From NCBI GenBank assembly GCA_015494645.1, contig WGAU01000169.1, positions 1 through 35,488 on the forward strand: a stretch of DNA of 35,488 nt. The letters are read 5' to 3'. A program made the position numbers and the translations under genes. The notes beneath the pieces were generated by a model. It was not told where the DNA came from. It was given only the letters and a program-made list of their open reading frames with translations, and did no database searches. This document shows, one piece after another, positions 8,122 to 16,753 of this stretch. The stretch's first letter is position 1; each line of letters begins with the position of its first letter. This DNA is from Aquificota bacterium. Its GTDB lineage: Bacteria; Thermosulfidibacterota; Thermosulfidibacteria; Thermosulfidibacterales; Thermosulfidibacteraceae.

Positions 8122-9849
8122 ATGGCGTTGAGTATCCCCATAATGAAGTCTCTTATAGATGTGGCCATGGGAAGGGAGGAGGCGGATCTTGTCATAAAGG
8201 GTTGCTTGGTGATGGATGTATTCTGCGGGAAACTTGAAAGAAAAGATGTTGCTATAAAAAACGGCTACGTCGCTGCTTTAGGGCACGATTTTATAGCCAA
8301 GAATGTAATATCCCTTCAAAAAGGATACGTTCTTCCCGGATTCATTGATGCCCACATACATATTGAAAGCAGCATGCTTCATCCTGTTGAATTTGCCAAG
8401 GCAGTTCTTCCCAGAGGCACTACTGCGGTAATATCCGATCCCCATGAGATAGCCAATGTGGCGGGGAACAAAGGTATTGAGTATATGCTTTTGGAGACAG
8501 AAGGGCTTCCTGTTGATTTCTTCTTCACCGTTCCTTCCTGCGTTCCTGCTACAAAGGATTTTGAAACGGCAGGGGCCGTTTTGGATACGGAGCATATAGC
8601 CGACTGGCTCACCCATCCACGGGTAGTTGGTCTGGGAGAGGTGATGAACTATCCTGGCGTGATAAACGGAGATGAGGAGCTGCTGAGAAAGATATACACG
8701 GCCCTCTCTGTGGGCAAGAGGGTGGATGGCCACGCCCCTGGCCTTATTGGAGAGCCGTTGTGTGCCTACTGTAGCACGGGCATAGCTTCAGATCACGAGT
8801 GTACACATCTTCAGGAGGCAGAGGATAAGCTGAAAAGAGGCATGTACATAATGATAAGAGAAGGTTCTACCGCTAAGAACATGGCTGCCCTTTTGCCTCT
8901 GGTAAGGGCTTATGGAGTTTCAAGGTTCATGATGGTGAGCGATGATCGGCATCCAGACGATCTTGTTGAGGACGGGCATGTTGACGAACTGTTGAGAAAG
9001 GCCGTTTACATGGGGTTGCCTCCGAACATAGCAGTTAGGATGGTTACATTTAACCCTGCCTTCTATTTCAATCTTAGAAGAAGGGGAGCTGTTGCTCCGG
9101 GATATATAGCTGACATAGTGGTGGTGGAGGATCTCAAGAGATTCTTCCCTCTCTACGTTATAAAAAACGGAAAGGTTGTTGCAGAAAGAAGGAAGTTGCT
9201 TATAGATCTGTGCAAGCTGCATCATGTAGATCTGCCTATCTTTAAAGTGCGCTTACCAGAAAAACCCTTTAGAGTGGAAGCAAAAGGCAGAAGAATAAGG
9301 GTCATTGGCGTTATTCCTGAGGAGATAGTAACTGAGCATTTAGTGGAAGAAGCATTGATAAAAGGTGGAGAAGTTGTAGCAGATCCAGAAAGGGACATCT
9401 TGAAAATAGCTGTGGTTGAGAGGCACAAAGGAACCGGAAACGTTGGAGTTGGATTTGTAAAGGGTTTGGGCATAAAGGGAGGTGCCATAGCTTCTTCTGT
9501 GGCCCATGATTCTCACAACATAGTGGTTGTGGGAGATAACGACAGGGATATGGAGGTTGCTGTCAAGCATATAGTATCCGTAAACGGTGGCCTTACGGTG
9601 GTGGTGGATGGTCATCCAAAGCTGACCTTGGAACTTCCCATAGGAGGGCTAATGTCTGATAAAAGCTTAAACTACGTTGCTTCCCGCACCAAAGAGCTGA
9701 AGGCTTACACCAAGGGCATGGGGGCCATACCGGAAAATCCCTTCATGGCCCTTTCCTTCTTGGCCCTTCCCGTCATCCCCAAGCTAAAAATCACCGACAA
9801 AGGCTTGGTGGATGTAGAACGATTCAGTTTCGTGGATCTTTTTGTTTAA
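8122..9849 (+). CDS. ade: Adenine deaminase (Ade family)
   Basis: A 575-aa amidohydrolase converting adenine to hypoxanthine and ammonia. Metal-site motif DAHIHIESSM (76-85, H78 and H80), the adjacent DPHEIANV block (106-113), GLGEVMNYPGVI, and VSDDRHPDDL are diagnostic of bacterial/archaeal Ade. After the TIM-barrel domain a C-terminal Ade domain follows, with the repeated-glycine region GTGNVGVGFVKGLG and AHDSHNIVVVGDN. Length is normal. The ATG follows GGGAGAGAAAG. It diverges from the DUF4390-ntrYX-purMN operon and lies within 7 kb of the purine permease, so import, deamination and de novo synthesis of purines are grouped here. Confidence 0.97.
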   Translation: MALSIPIMKSLIDVAMGREEADLVIKGCLVMDVFCGKLERKDVAIKNGYVAALGHDFIAKNVISLQKGYVLPGFIDAHIHIESSMLHPVEFAKAVLPRGTTAVISDPHEIANVAGNKGIEYMLLETEGLPVDFFFTVPSCVPATKDFETAGAVLDTEHIADWLTHPRVVGLGEVMNYPGVINGDEELLRKIYTALSVGKRVDGHAPGLIGEPLCAYCSTGIASDHECTHLQEAEDKLKRGMYIMIREGSTAKNMAALLPLVRAYGVSRFMMVSDDRHPDDLVEDGHVDELLRKAVYMGLPPNIAVRMVTFNPAFYFNLRRRGAVAPGYIADIVVVEDLKRFFPLYVIKNGKVVAERRKLLIDLCKLHHVDLPIFKVRLPEKPFRVEAKGRRIRVIGVIPEEIVTEHLVEEALIKGGEVVADPERDILKIAVVERHKGTGNVGVGFVKGLGIKGGAIASSVAHDSHNIVVVGDNDRDMEVAVKHIVSVNGGLTVVVDGHPKLTLELPIGGLMSDKSLNYVASRTKELKAYTKGMGAIPENPFMALSFLALPVIPKLKITDKGLVDVERFSFVDLFV

Positions 9850-9870
9850 CCGTTATGGTTCTGAATTGCT

Positions 9871-12009
9871 TCAGGTTTCTTCAGGGAGGTTTATCTTTGG
9901 GCTTTTGCGGATGAGGACTTCGCGGGGTTTGCTGCCCTGGGCGGGTCCCACAATGCCGTCCTTTTCCATCATTTCTATAAGCCTTGCCGCTCTGTTGTAG
10001 CCTATTTTGAACTGCCGCTGTAGTAGTGATGCAGATGCGTAGCCGAGGCTTGTTACAAATTCCACAGCTTCGTCGTAAAGCTCGTCGTATTCTTCTCTGA
10101 GGTAATTTTTGTCTTCACCTGTGCCGTTTATTTTTGGTTTTTCAAATATGTCGTCTCTGTATTCCGGTTCTGCCTGTTTCTTCCAGAATTCCGCCACTGC
10201 TTCTATTTCTCTGTCTCCTATGTAGGCACCGTGGAGTCTTATAAGGTCGGATTTGCCGGGAGGCATGAACAGCATATCTCCGTTTCCTAAAAGTTTTTCC
10301 GCTCCTACTGTGTCAAGTATGGTGCGGGAGTCCACTTTTGAGCTCACTTTGAAGGAGATTCGGGAGGGGAAGTTTGCTTTTATAAGTCCCGTTATTACAT
10401 CCACAGAAGGACGCTGGGTGGCAACTATGAGGTGTATCCCAGCAGCTCTGGCTTTCTGGGCCAGTCTTGCTATCTGCATTTCTACGTCTTTGCCTGCCAC
10501 CATCATGAGATCGGCAAGCTCGTCTATGACTATGACTATGTATGGGAGTTTGTCTTCGATTTTGATGTTGTACCTTTCAATGCTTCTCACTCCAGCTTGG
10601 GAGAGCATCTGGTATCTCTTTTCCATTTCTGAAACTGCCCAGGAAAGGGCAGTTGATGCCTTTTTTGGATCGGTGATCACAGGGGTAATTAGATGGGGAA
10701 TCCCGTTGTAAACAGAGAATTCCAGCATTTTAGGGTCAACAAGTATGAATTTCACTTCATCTGGAGTTGCTTTGAAAAGTATACTGCATATCATGGAGTT
10801 GAGTCCGACGCTCTTTCCCGATCCTGTGGCTCCGGCTACTAAGAGATGGGGCATCTTTCTTAGGTCAGCGACAAAAGGCTTGCCGAAGATATCTTTACCT
10901 AAGATAAGGGTCAGGGGTGAAGGGCTTTCCTGAAAAACATCAGAGTTGAGGATTTCGGTGAAGTAAACAGTTTCCCTTTCGTCATTGGGTAGTTCTATAC
11001 CGATGGTGTCTTTCCCCGGTATGGGAGCTACGATTCTTACGCTTCCCGCCTTCATTACCACAGCAATGTCGTCTTGAAGGTTTAGAATCTTGCTTACTTT
11101 GATGCCTGGGGCGGGTTTGTATTCAAACATGGAGACCACAGGGCCATAGTGCACGCTCACTACCTTTCCTGTAACGCCGAAGTCCTTTAGTTTTTCTTCC
11201 AAAAGGGCTGCTTTGGTCTCAAGCTCTTTGGGGTTTACCTTCTTCTTTTCTCTTTTCACAAAGCCCAACAGGTCGGGTGAGGGTAGTTTGTAGTTTTTGT
11301 TTCCCTTCCTTCTGTAGATGGGTTCTTCTTCGGTTTCTTCAAGATCGGGGGTTAAGACCTGGGCCAGTTCTCCGCCGCCTTCTACAATCCGCAGGTTGCC
11401 CTCTTCATCCTTGGGAGTTAGGTCTATCACATCCTCTTCTTCTTTTGGAGGCTCTGCTTTTTCTTCCTTTATCTCTTCTATGGTGACATCTTCTTCTTTC
11501 AGTTCAGGTTTTGTCGAATTTAGTGGGGATTTTGTTGGTTTGGTTTCTTGATAGGTGGTTTTCTTTTTCCTTTTAGGAAAGGGAAGCTTTACGTCCAAGG
11601 CTGCGAAAAGTGCCAGTATGAGACCGATTATTAGTAAAGAAGATCCCACTGTGCCGATCTTTTCATGAAGGAATTCCCTTATGAATGTGGACAGGTCTCC
11701 TCCCCAAAAGGAGTTTTTTAGCCATACGGACAGGATGAGCTCTGCTATAAAGAAGAACAGTAACACATGCAGAGAGAGCACTATGCTGCGGAAGGTTTTT
11801 TTGAAGAGTATTCCAAGGGAAACGATTAGTCCAGCAATGGGTATAGCTATGGCCAAAATCCCCAAGTTTCTGAATAGGAAAGTTCCTATGTCAAAGCCTA
11901 CGCTTCCCACTATAGCTGGCGGTAGTTTCAGCAAGGGTGAAGCTATGGACAGCCCCAAAAATATAAAAAAGAGAGCAGACAGTATACCGTATGTCCTTCT
12001 GAACTTCAT
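9871..12009 (-). CDS. ftsK: DNA translocase FtsK/SpoIIIE
   Basis: A 712-aa septal DNA pump that clears chromosomes during division. The N-terminal region has four hydrophobic segments (about 8-28, 45-70, 76-97, 120-140). An acidic, Pro/Lys/Glu-rich linker (about 145-260) is short compared with E. coli FtsK. The motor domain (about 262-610) carries Walker A GATGSGKS (393-400) and Walker B IVIVIDELAD (491-500). The C-terminal winged-helix gamma domain (641-700) has the usual FTSLGYASASLLQRQFKIGY-type pattern used for KOPS/XerD recognition. It is converged upon by ade (21 bp between stops). Only 44 bp separate it from fbp upstream, and that gap is filled by a terminator. Confidence 0.96.
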   Translation of the reverse strand: MKFRRTYGILSALFFIFLGLSIASPLLKLPPAIVGSVGFDIGTFLFRNLGILAIAIPIAGLIVSLGILFKKTFRSIVLSLHVLLFFFIAELILSVWLKNSFWGGDLSTFIREFLHEKIGTVGSSLLIIGLILALFAALDVKLPFPKRKKKTTYQETKPTKSPLNSTKPELKEEDVTIEEIKEEKAEPPKEEEDVIDLTPKDEEGNLRIVEGGGELAQVLTPDLEETEEEPIYRRKGNKNYKLPSPDLLGFVKREKKKVNPKELETKAALLEEKLKDFGVTGKVVSVHYGPVVSMFEYKPAPGIKVSKILNLQDDIAVVMKAGSVRIVAPIPGKDTIGIELPNDERETVYFTEILNSDVFQESPSPLTLILGKDIFGKPFVADLRKMPHLLVAGATGSGKSVGLNSMICSILFKATPDEVKFILVDPKMLEFSVYNGIPHLITPVITDPKKASTALSWAVSEMEKRYQMLSQAGVRSIERYNIKIEDKLPYIVIVIDELADLMMVAGKDVEMQIARLAQKARAAGIHLIVATQRPSVDVITGLIKANFPSRISFKVSSKVDSRTILDTVGAEKLLGNGDMLFMPPGKSDLIRLHGAYIGDREIEAVAEFWKKQAEPEYRDDIFEKPKINGTGEDKNYLREEYDELYDEAVEFVTSLGYASASLLQRQFKIGYNRAARLIEMMEKDGIVGPAQGSKPREVLIRKSPKINLPEET

Positions 12010-12022
12010 GTTCTCTTCAATG

Positions 12023-12047
12023 AAAAAGGCGGGCCTTCAAGCCCGCC
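12023..12047 (-). terminator. Intrinsic terminator after fbp
   Basis: A perfect GC-rich hairpin: GGCGGGC (12028-12034), 6-nt loop, GCCCGCC (12041-12047). On the minus strand it is followed immediately by five U residues (plus-strand A run 12023-12027). It starts 6 nt after the fbp stop and ends only 13 nt before the ftsK start codon. The plus-strand side also has a T run (12051-12055), so it might act in both directions. Confidence 0.9.
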
Positions 12048-12053
12048 CTCTTT

Positions 12054-13151
12054 TTAGTCTTCAGACTTGAACCTTTCTTTAAGCTTTTCCATGACGGAAG
12101 GCAAGGTGGTGTACTCCATTTCTTCAAGGTGTAGCCTGTGGGGTTCAAAAGGACCGTGTCTTCTGATGTAATCGGTGATTTCAAGGGCCTTTTGCCTTGT
12201 GTAGTCAAAGCTCTTGTCCTTGAACATATCCACCGGTCCTACAAGCTTGCCATCGGCCAGTTGGAAGCCAGCCGCAATCACCCTTGGGGGACCGTCAAAC
12301 CTTGTGGGTACAGCGTCTTCGAAGCTCACAGGCATAAGCGGTCCATGATGGGAACCCCTCATCCATCCCTCCACCAGATGGGGGAAGGCGAAGGCCTCAA
12401 GCACCTCTCCCACGGCTGGGAATCCTGACTGTGCCCTTACGATAAGTACAGGATCGTCCTTGCCCACGTATCTTCCAGCCATCATGTTGAGCCTCTGGAC
12501 AGATGCTTTGGCTGCTATCTCTCCGTCAGACTTTCTGTAAACCGCTCTAATCATGTAGCGTCCGGAGGCTCCTATAAGCACTAAAAGATCGTACATCTCT
12601 TCGGGGCATGCCAGTTTAACACATTTGTTCTCAATTACGTCCAGAACCTCAAAGATGAAGCCCTCGTGCATGCTCGGATCAATCACAAGACCTGCGGTGT
12701 TGAAGGGATCGGCAAACATCTTGAAGAGAGGTAAGTTCCATGCACCCGGGGAGGTCTTATCTGCCATGAAGATTATAACAGGCTCGCTCTTTCTCTCTTC
12801 AATTTCCATCTCTGCATATCCGGGTCCCATTCCCCTCAGGTTTCCGCTGAAGGCATCGCTCAAGAGATCCTGACCGGCGCCATAGAGCTTGAGTTTCTTA
12901 GCCGCTTCGGTACATCTCATAAAAACATCCCAGCCCAACTTGTGGATGTCTGGGTTATCTACTCCCTTGGTGTGGGTTACTATAAGGTTTAGATCGTCTC
13001 CGCAGTATGCCACGTGATAGTCAATAATTACGCCGTCAACCTTGGCGGCATCTAAGCTTTCCTGGGCGATCTCTATAAGTTTGGGATGCATGTTGCTGTG
13101 GCCAACCCAGCCTCCAATGTCTGCCTTCAAAACGCTTAGGGTTACCTTCAT
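12054..13151 (-). CDS. fbp: Bifunctional fructose-1,6-bisphosphate aldolase/phosphatase (class V FBPase)
   Basis: A 365-aa enzyme that condenses triose phosphates to FBP and then dephosphorylates it to fructose 6-phosphate, making gluconeogenesis one-directional. Family metal ligands are visible: D11 and H18 in KADIGGWVGHSN, D52/D53 in CGDDLNL, Q94/D95 in GAGQDL, and D131/K132 in MADKTSPGAWN. Y228 and K231 in GRYVGKDDPV fit the catalytic Tyr/Schiff-base Lys pair (Y229/K232 in the Thermoproteus enzyme). This type is found in archaea and deep-branching, often autotrophic, thermophilic bacteria. It overlaps the ROK kinase gene by 4 bp and is the last gene before the terminator. Confidence 0.96.
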   Translation of the reverse strand: MKVTLSVLKADIGGWVGHSNMHPKLIEIAQESLDAAKVDGVIIDYHVAYCGDDLNLIVTHTKGVDNPDIHKLGWDVFMRCTEAAKKLKLYGAGQDLLSDAFSGNLRGMGPGYAEMEIEERKSEPVIIFMADKTSPGAWNLPLFKMFADPFNTAGLVIDPSMHEGFIFEVLDVIENKCVKLACPEEMYDLLVLIGASGRYMIRAVYRKSDGEIAAKASVQRLNMMAGRYVGKDDPVLIVRAQSGFPAVGEVLEAFAFPHLVEGWMRGSHHGPLMPVSFEDAVPTRFDGPPRVIAAGFQLADGKLVGPVDMFKDKSFDYTRQKALEITDYIRRHGPFEPHRLHLEEMEYTTLPSVMEKLKERFKSED

Positions 13152-14065
13152 CCGTTCACCTCCCGTTTTATAGCTTTCATGGATTTGTATACCACGCCGT
13201 AAACAGCGCTGTAGTCCTTCAGTTTTGCCAAGCGCAGCTCAATCCTCCCCTTGAGTCCATCCAAAAGGAGCGAGTCAAAATGGAGCCTAACCCCTTCAAG
13301 TAATAGCATTCCAGCGTTTGCCAGTCCACCCCCTATTATGGCCACATCGGGGTTGAGGGCGTTGCATAGGGAGGCAAGTCCCACAGCGACGTTTCTGGAC
13401 AGAATTCGGAAGCTTTCAAGGGCTTCCTTTTCTCCTTGAATAGCTGACTGATAGATCACTTTGGGAGTGGCTTCTTTGCCGGAGAGTCTCTTGTAGGTTT
13501 CTATGAGGAATTTTGATGAGGCCAAAGCTTCAAAGCATCCTCTGTTGCCGCAGTTGCACAGGGGACCATCTGCAAGGATGGTTATGTGACCGAACTCTCC
13601 TCCCAGTCCCCACGCTCCGTGCCACACCTGTCCGTTGTAGACAAGCCCTCCTCCTATTCCGGTACCTAAGGTTATGCCCAGCAGCACCTTGGCCCCTGCA
13701 CCGGCTCCTTTCCACCATTCTCCCAGCACATATGCGTTGGCGTCGTTCTCTATGACAATGGGCAGGTTGAATTTTTCCTGCAGAAACTCTTTTATGTTGA
13801 AGGTTCCAAAGGGTAGGTTGGGTGGATTGAATAAAACGCCTTCGTAAGGATCTAAGGGAGATGCGACTGCTACACCAACAGCGGAAACGTTGGTTTTTGA
13901 TAGAAGCGTTTCTATTACACCAGCGAGGTTCTTTAGCACCTGTTCTCTGCCCTTATGTGCTTCTGTTTCGGTGGTTGTCCATTCTATGAGATCTCCCTTG
14001 GCGTCAATCAGTCCTGCCTTGATCCTTGTTCCTCCCAAGTCAACGCCTAAATAGACTTCTTTCAT
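13148..14065 (-). CDS. ROK-family sugar kinase (glucokinase-like)
   Basis: A 305-aa cytosolic kinase of the ROK family, probably phosphorylating glucose or a related hexose. It has the phosphate-1 motif GVDLGGTRIKAG (7-18), catalytic D108 in ENDANAYVLGE, the second phosphate motif GTGIGGG (134-140), and the ROK signature with E157/H160 followed by the zinc cluster CNCGNRGC (C170, C172, C177). Length is typical for bacterial ROK glucokinases. It overlaps fbp (4 bp) downstream and the TPR gene (4 bp) upstream, so sugar phosphorylation and gluconeogenesis are co-expressed. N-acetylmannosamine or fructose kinase activity cannot be excluded. Confidence 0.9.
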   Translation of the reverse strand: MKEVYLGVDLGGTRIKAGLIDAKGDLIEWTTTETEAHKGREQVLKNLAGVIETLLSKTNVSAVGVAVASPLDPYEGVLFNPPNLPFGTFNIKEFLQEKFNLPIVIENDANAYVLGEWWKGAGAGAKVLLGITLGTGIGGGLVYNGQVWHGAWGLGGEFGHITILADGPLCNCGNRGCFEALASSKFLIETYKRLSGKEATPKVIYQSAIQGEKEALESFRILSRNVAVGLASLCNALNPDVAIIGGGLANAGMLLLEGVRLHFDSLLLDGLKGRIELRLAKLKDYSAVYGVVYKSMKAIKREVNG

Positions 14066-15144
14066 AGTCCCACCCCTTTGGGATTTAGCAGAAATATGTA
14101 GTCGGCTATATGGGGTTTGTCGTCCATGATTATGTCTGTTTCTCTATAGGCTCTGTACCTTTCGTCCTTCAAGAGCTTGTAAACAATCCCTATGTTGTGG
14201 TGCACTATAGGAGCGAACATATGTTCTCCCCTTGCCATGAGCAGAAGCTGTAAAGCTCGTTTGTACATTCTCTGTTCTATGTAATATACCGCCGTATTTA
14301 TAAGCACTTCCACCTTGTCGGGGTAATAGGAGTACATTTCTTCCACAAACCTATGTCCGTCTTTGTAGTTCTTCTTTTTTATGGCAAACACTGCTCTGTT
14401 GAAGCGCACTTCAAAAGGGTATCCTTCAAAGGCGTCCTTTAGATACTTCAGCCCTTTGGCGATGTGTCCTGTCTCTAAGTAGGCGATTCCTAAATCGTTG
14501 GCCACGGCTTGGGGATCGTCGCTTAGCGGTAGAGCTTCCTCCAGAAGTTCTATACCTCTGTTTATCTTACCAGCCCTTATGAGAAGAGATCCCTTGACTT
14601 CGGTATCATCTACAAGTTCTGCCACCTTTTCAAAGTAGCTTTTGGCCTTTCCATCACCTAAAATGTAGTAAGCAGTGGCCAAAAGATAGTTGTAGGAGAG
14701 ATTGTCTGGATCCTTTTCAAGAAGGGCTTTCAGTTCCTTTATGGCGTCTTTGACGTAGCCGTACTTTATCGCTACCGTGGCGTAGATGCTTTTTTCCACC
14801 ACTCTGAGCTTGAGGTATGTGCGTATGGAGTACACAGAGAAAGCGATGCATGAGCCTATGGTAACTATGAAAAGGATCTTTAGAAACAAGCTGGCTTCTT
14901 TGAACTGTTTGATGAAGGGCTTTTCCTCGGCAAGTTCTTTTAGGGCCTCTAAGTTTATGGGTTCTTCTTCCTCCTTGGGTGGGGTTGGCGGTGGAGGAGA
15001 AGAGGGTTCCTCTTTAGGCTTGACCCTTTTTCTAACGATGAAGGTGGTGTGGCATTTGGGACAGCGGACCTTTATTCCCTTTTCCGTAACCAATTCGTCC
15101 TTTATGGGGAATCTTGTGCCACACTTCCTGCATTTAATCTGCAT
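14062..15144 (-). CDS. MJ0042-type zinc-ribbon, single-pass membrane protein with TPR repeats
   Basis: A 360-aa protein with an N-terminal zinc ribbon (C5, C8, C28, C31 in two CxxC pairs, followed by FIV) of the MJ0042 type. A proline/glutamate-rich linker follows (43-62), then one membrane helix (about 86-106). The rest (about 112-350) is a helical array of TPR-like repeats, with motifs such as NLSYNYLLATAYYILGD and VANDLGIAYLETGHIAKG. The ribbon would be cytoplasmic and the TPR array outside the membrane. Similar architectures are common in deltaproteobacterial-type genomes without a known function; scaffolding is an inference. It overlaps mtnA by 11 bp and the ROK kinase by 4 bp. Confidence 0.8.
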   Translation of the reverse strand: MQIKCRKCGTRFPIKDELVTEKGIKVRCPKCHTTFIVRKRVKPKEEPSSPPPPTPPKEEEEPINLEALKELAEEKPFIKQFKEASLFLKILFIVTIGSCIAFSVYSIRTYLKLRVVEKSIYATVAIKYGYVKDAIKELKALLEKDPDNLSYNYLLATAYYILGDGKAKSYFEKVAELVDDTEVKGSLLIRAGKINRGIELLEEALPLSDDPQAVANDLGIAYLETGHIAKGLKYLKDAFEGYPFEVRFNRAVFAIKKKNYKDGHRFVEEMYSYYPDKVEVLINTAVYYIEQRMYKRALQLLLMARGEHMFAPIVHHNIGIVYKLLKDERYRAYRETDIIMDDKPHIADYIFLLNPKGVGL

Positions 15145-16180
15145 CTTTTAACAGTTTGTTTATGTTCTGGCATAAGGGGCGTTCAATCACACCTTTTTCC
15201 GTTACTATGTAGTCTATCAGCTCTGCGGGGGTTACATCAAATGCAGGGTTGAAAGCATGAGCTTTGGGAGGTGTGGTTCTCATACCTGCAAAGTTAAGCA
15301 CCTCTTCTTCTTTTCTTTCTTCTATGGGAATGGAATCACCGCTTTCTAAGGAAAGGTCAAAGGTAGAGGTAGGAGCTGCCACGATGAGAGGTATGTTGTG
15401 ATGTTTTGCCAGCACGGCCAAAGTGTAGGTGCCTATCTTGTTCGCCACGTCTCCCCTGGAGGTGATTCTGTCGGCGCCTACAACGACTACATCCACCATT
15501 CCCTTTGCCATTAAATAGCCTGCCATGTTGTCGCATATTACCTTGTAAGGTATGCCTTCTTTCTCAAGTTCCCATGCGGTGAGCCTTGCTCCCTGAAGCA
15601 GAGGGCGTGTCTCATCAACCCATACCATTTCAACCTTTCCTTCTTCGTGGACTTTTCTCACTATGCCTAAGGCGGTGCCGTACCCACCTGTGGCAATGGC
15701 TCCTGCGTTGCAGTGGGTCAGTATCTTTACCCCTTTGGGGATGAGCCTTGACCCAAAAGAAGCCATGCTCAGGCAGGCTTCTATATCCTCCTCGTGAATC
15801 CTCAACGCCTCGGCTCTTAGCTTTTTTATCAGCTTGATCACAGGTGAAACGGTGTCCTCTTCAACGATTCTGTTCATTCTCTTTAAGGCCCAAAAGAGGT
15901 TGACGGCGGTGGGCCTTGTGGAGCCAAGAAGATTTGTGAGATAACGGCATCTATCTTCAAGTTTTCTTCTTGATGCATCGGTAAGGTTCTTTACTCCTAT
16001 ATAAAATCCGTAAGCTGCGGCTATGCCAATGGCAGGAGCTCCTCTTACGGTTAAGGTTTTTATGGCTTCAGCAACCTTTTCGGGGGTATTTATCTTGAGC
16101 CACACTTCTTCCAAAGGGAGCTTTCTTTGATCCAGCATAACGATGGTATCATCTTCGGTAAGATAAACTGGCTTAATCAT
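15134..16180 (-). CDS. mtnA: S-methyl-5-thioribose-1-phosphate isomerase
   Basis: A 348-aa isomerase of the methionine salvage pathway (MTR-1-P to MTRu-1-P), eIF2B-alpha fold. Diagnostic segments are TVRGAPAIGIAAAYG (44-58), THCNAGAIATGGYGTALG (155-172) with catalytic C157, DETRPLLQGARLTAWEL (189-205), and VVGADRI with catalytic D237. No other mtn gene is visible in the window. Related eIF2B-like enzymes (e.g. ribose-1,5-bisphosphate isomerase) differ in these blocks, and I consider MtnA clearly the better match. It overlaps the UPF0235 gene by 8 bp and the TPR gene by 11 bp. Confidence 0.95.
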   Translation of the reverse strand: MIKPVYLTEDDTIVMLDQRKLPLEEVWLKINTPEKVAEAIKTLTVRGAPAIGIAAAYGFYIGVKNLTDASRRKLEDRCRYLTNLLGSTRPTAVNLFWALKRMNRIVEEDTVSPVIKLIKKLRAEALRIHEEDIEACLSMASFGSRLIPKGVKILTHCNAGAIATGGYGTALGIVRKVHEEGKVEMVWVDETRPLLQGARLTAWELEKEGIPYKVICDNMAGYLMAKGMVDVVVVGADRITSRGDVANKIGTYTLAVLAKHHNIPLIVAAPTSTFDLSLESGDSIPIEERKEEEVLNFAGMRTTPPKAHAFNPAFDVTPAELIDYIVTEKGVIERPLCQNINKLLKDAD

Positions 16181-16472
16181 TCTTCAACCTCGCTTGGGCT
16201 TCTTTAAGCTCTATCCCTTTAATGATTACAACTTTGTTTCTTGAGGTTTCGCCGCTTTTTATCTCTACCTGTGCCTTTCTAACCCCGAGCTTCTTTGCCA
16301 AAAGTTCCACTACGGCTCTGTTTGCCTTTCCGTCAACGGGAGGTTCCGTAACCCAGATTTTTAAATGTTCTTTCTCTACCTTTATCTTAGCCCTTGATGC
16401 TTTTGGCTGCACTCTGACGTTTATAATTATTCCTTCCTTGCCTTCTTTTATACAGTTCCACTCAGTTGCCAT
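16173..16472 (-). CDS. UPF0235 (DUF167, YggU-like) protein
   Basis: A protein of about 99 aa with the DUF167 core: INVRVQPKASRAKI, then VTEPPVDGKANRAVVELLAKKLGV and SGETSRNKVVIIKG. Its function is unknown. I place the start at the ATG ending at 16472, because GAGG lies 8 nt upstream and the length then fits the family. An ATG at 16502 would add ten residues without a ribosome site and lengthen the overlap with yggT to 55 bp. yggT next to yggU is a conserved pairing in many bacteria, which supports the call. Confidence 0.88.
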   Translation of the reverse strand: MATEWNCIKEGKEGIIINVRVQPKASRAKIKVEKEHLKIWVTEPPVDGKANRAVVELLAKKLGVRKAQVEIKSGETSRNKVVIIKGIELKEAQARLKND

Positions 16473-16753
16473 GCCAAGTGCCTCAGAACGGGTATAAGCC
16501 ATATCTGAAGAAAGTAAATGGCTATGAGGGCTATGAGCGGGGATATGTCAATACCTCCCAGGGGCGGGATGATCCTTCTGATAGGTCTTAGGACTGGTTC
16601 CGTAGAACGGTAGAGAAACTGCACGATTGGATTGTAGGGATCAGGGTTAACCCAGGAGATGAGCGCCCGAATAATGATGATCCAGCTATACAATCTCAGC
16701 AATATGTCCAGTACCGACGCCAAGGCGTTTATAAATTGGGAGATTGCGAACAT
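16448..16753 (-). CDS. YggT family membrane protein
   Basis: A 101-aa protein with two long hydrophobic segments (about 8-32 and 66-92) and the YggT pattern: IIIIRALISWVNPDPYNP, then FLYRSTEPVLRPIRRIIPP and GGIDISPLIALI. The family is linked by co-occurrence to cell division and envelope biology. Its ATG directly follows the stop codon of the UDP-glucose dehydrogenase gene (TAG|ATG, no gap), and it overlaps the UPF0235 gene, so translation is likely reinitiation-driven. Confidence 0.9.
   Translation of the reverse strand: MFAISQFINALASVLDILLRLYSWIIIIRALISWVNPDPYNPIVQFLYRSTEPVLRPIRRIIPPLGGIDISPLIALIAIYFLQIWLIPVLRHLAWQLSGTV

Noticed and set aside
8278..9615. Long open frames opposite and within ade (and similar frames opposite other genes)
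   Set aside because: They have no ribosome sites or recognisable domains and run antisense to clearly conserved genes, so they are coding shadows.
9850..9875. Terminator between ade and ftsK (CTGAA-TTGC-TTCAG)
   Set aside because: A 5-bp AT-containing stem with no U run on either strand.
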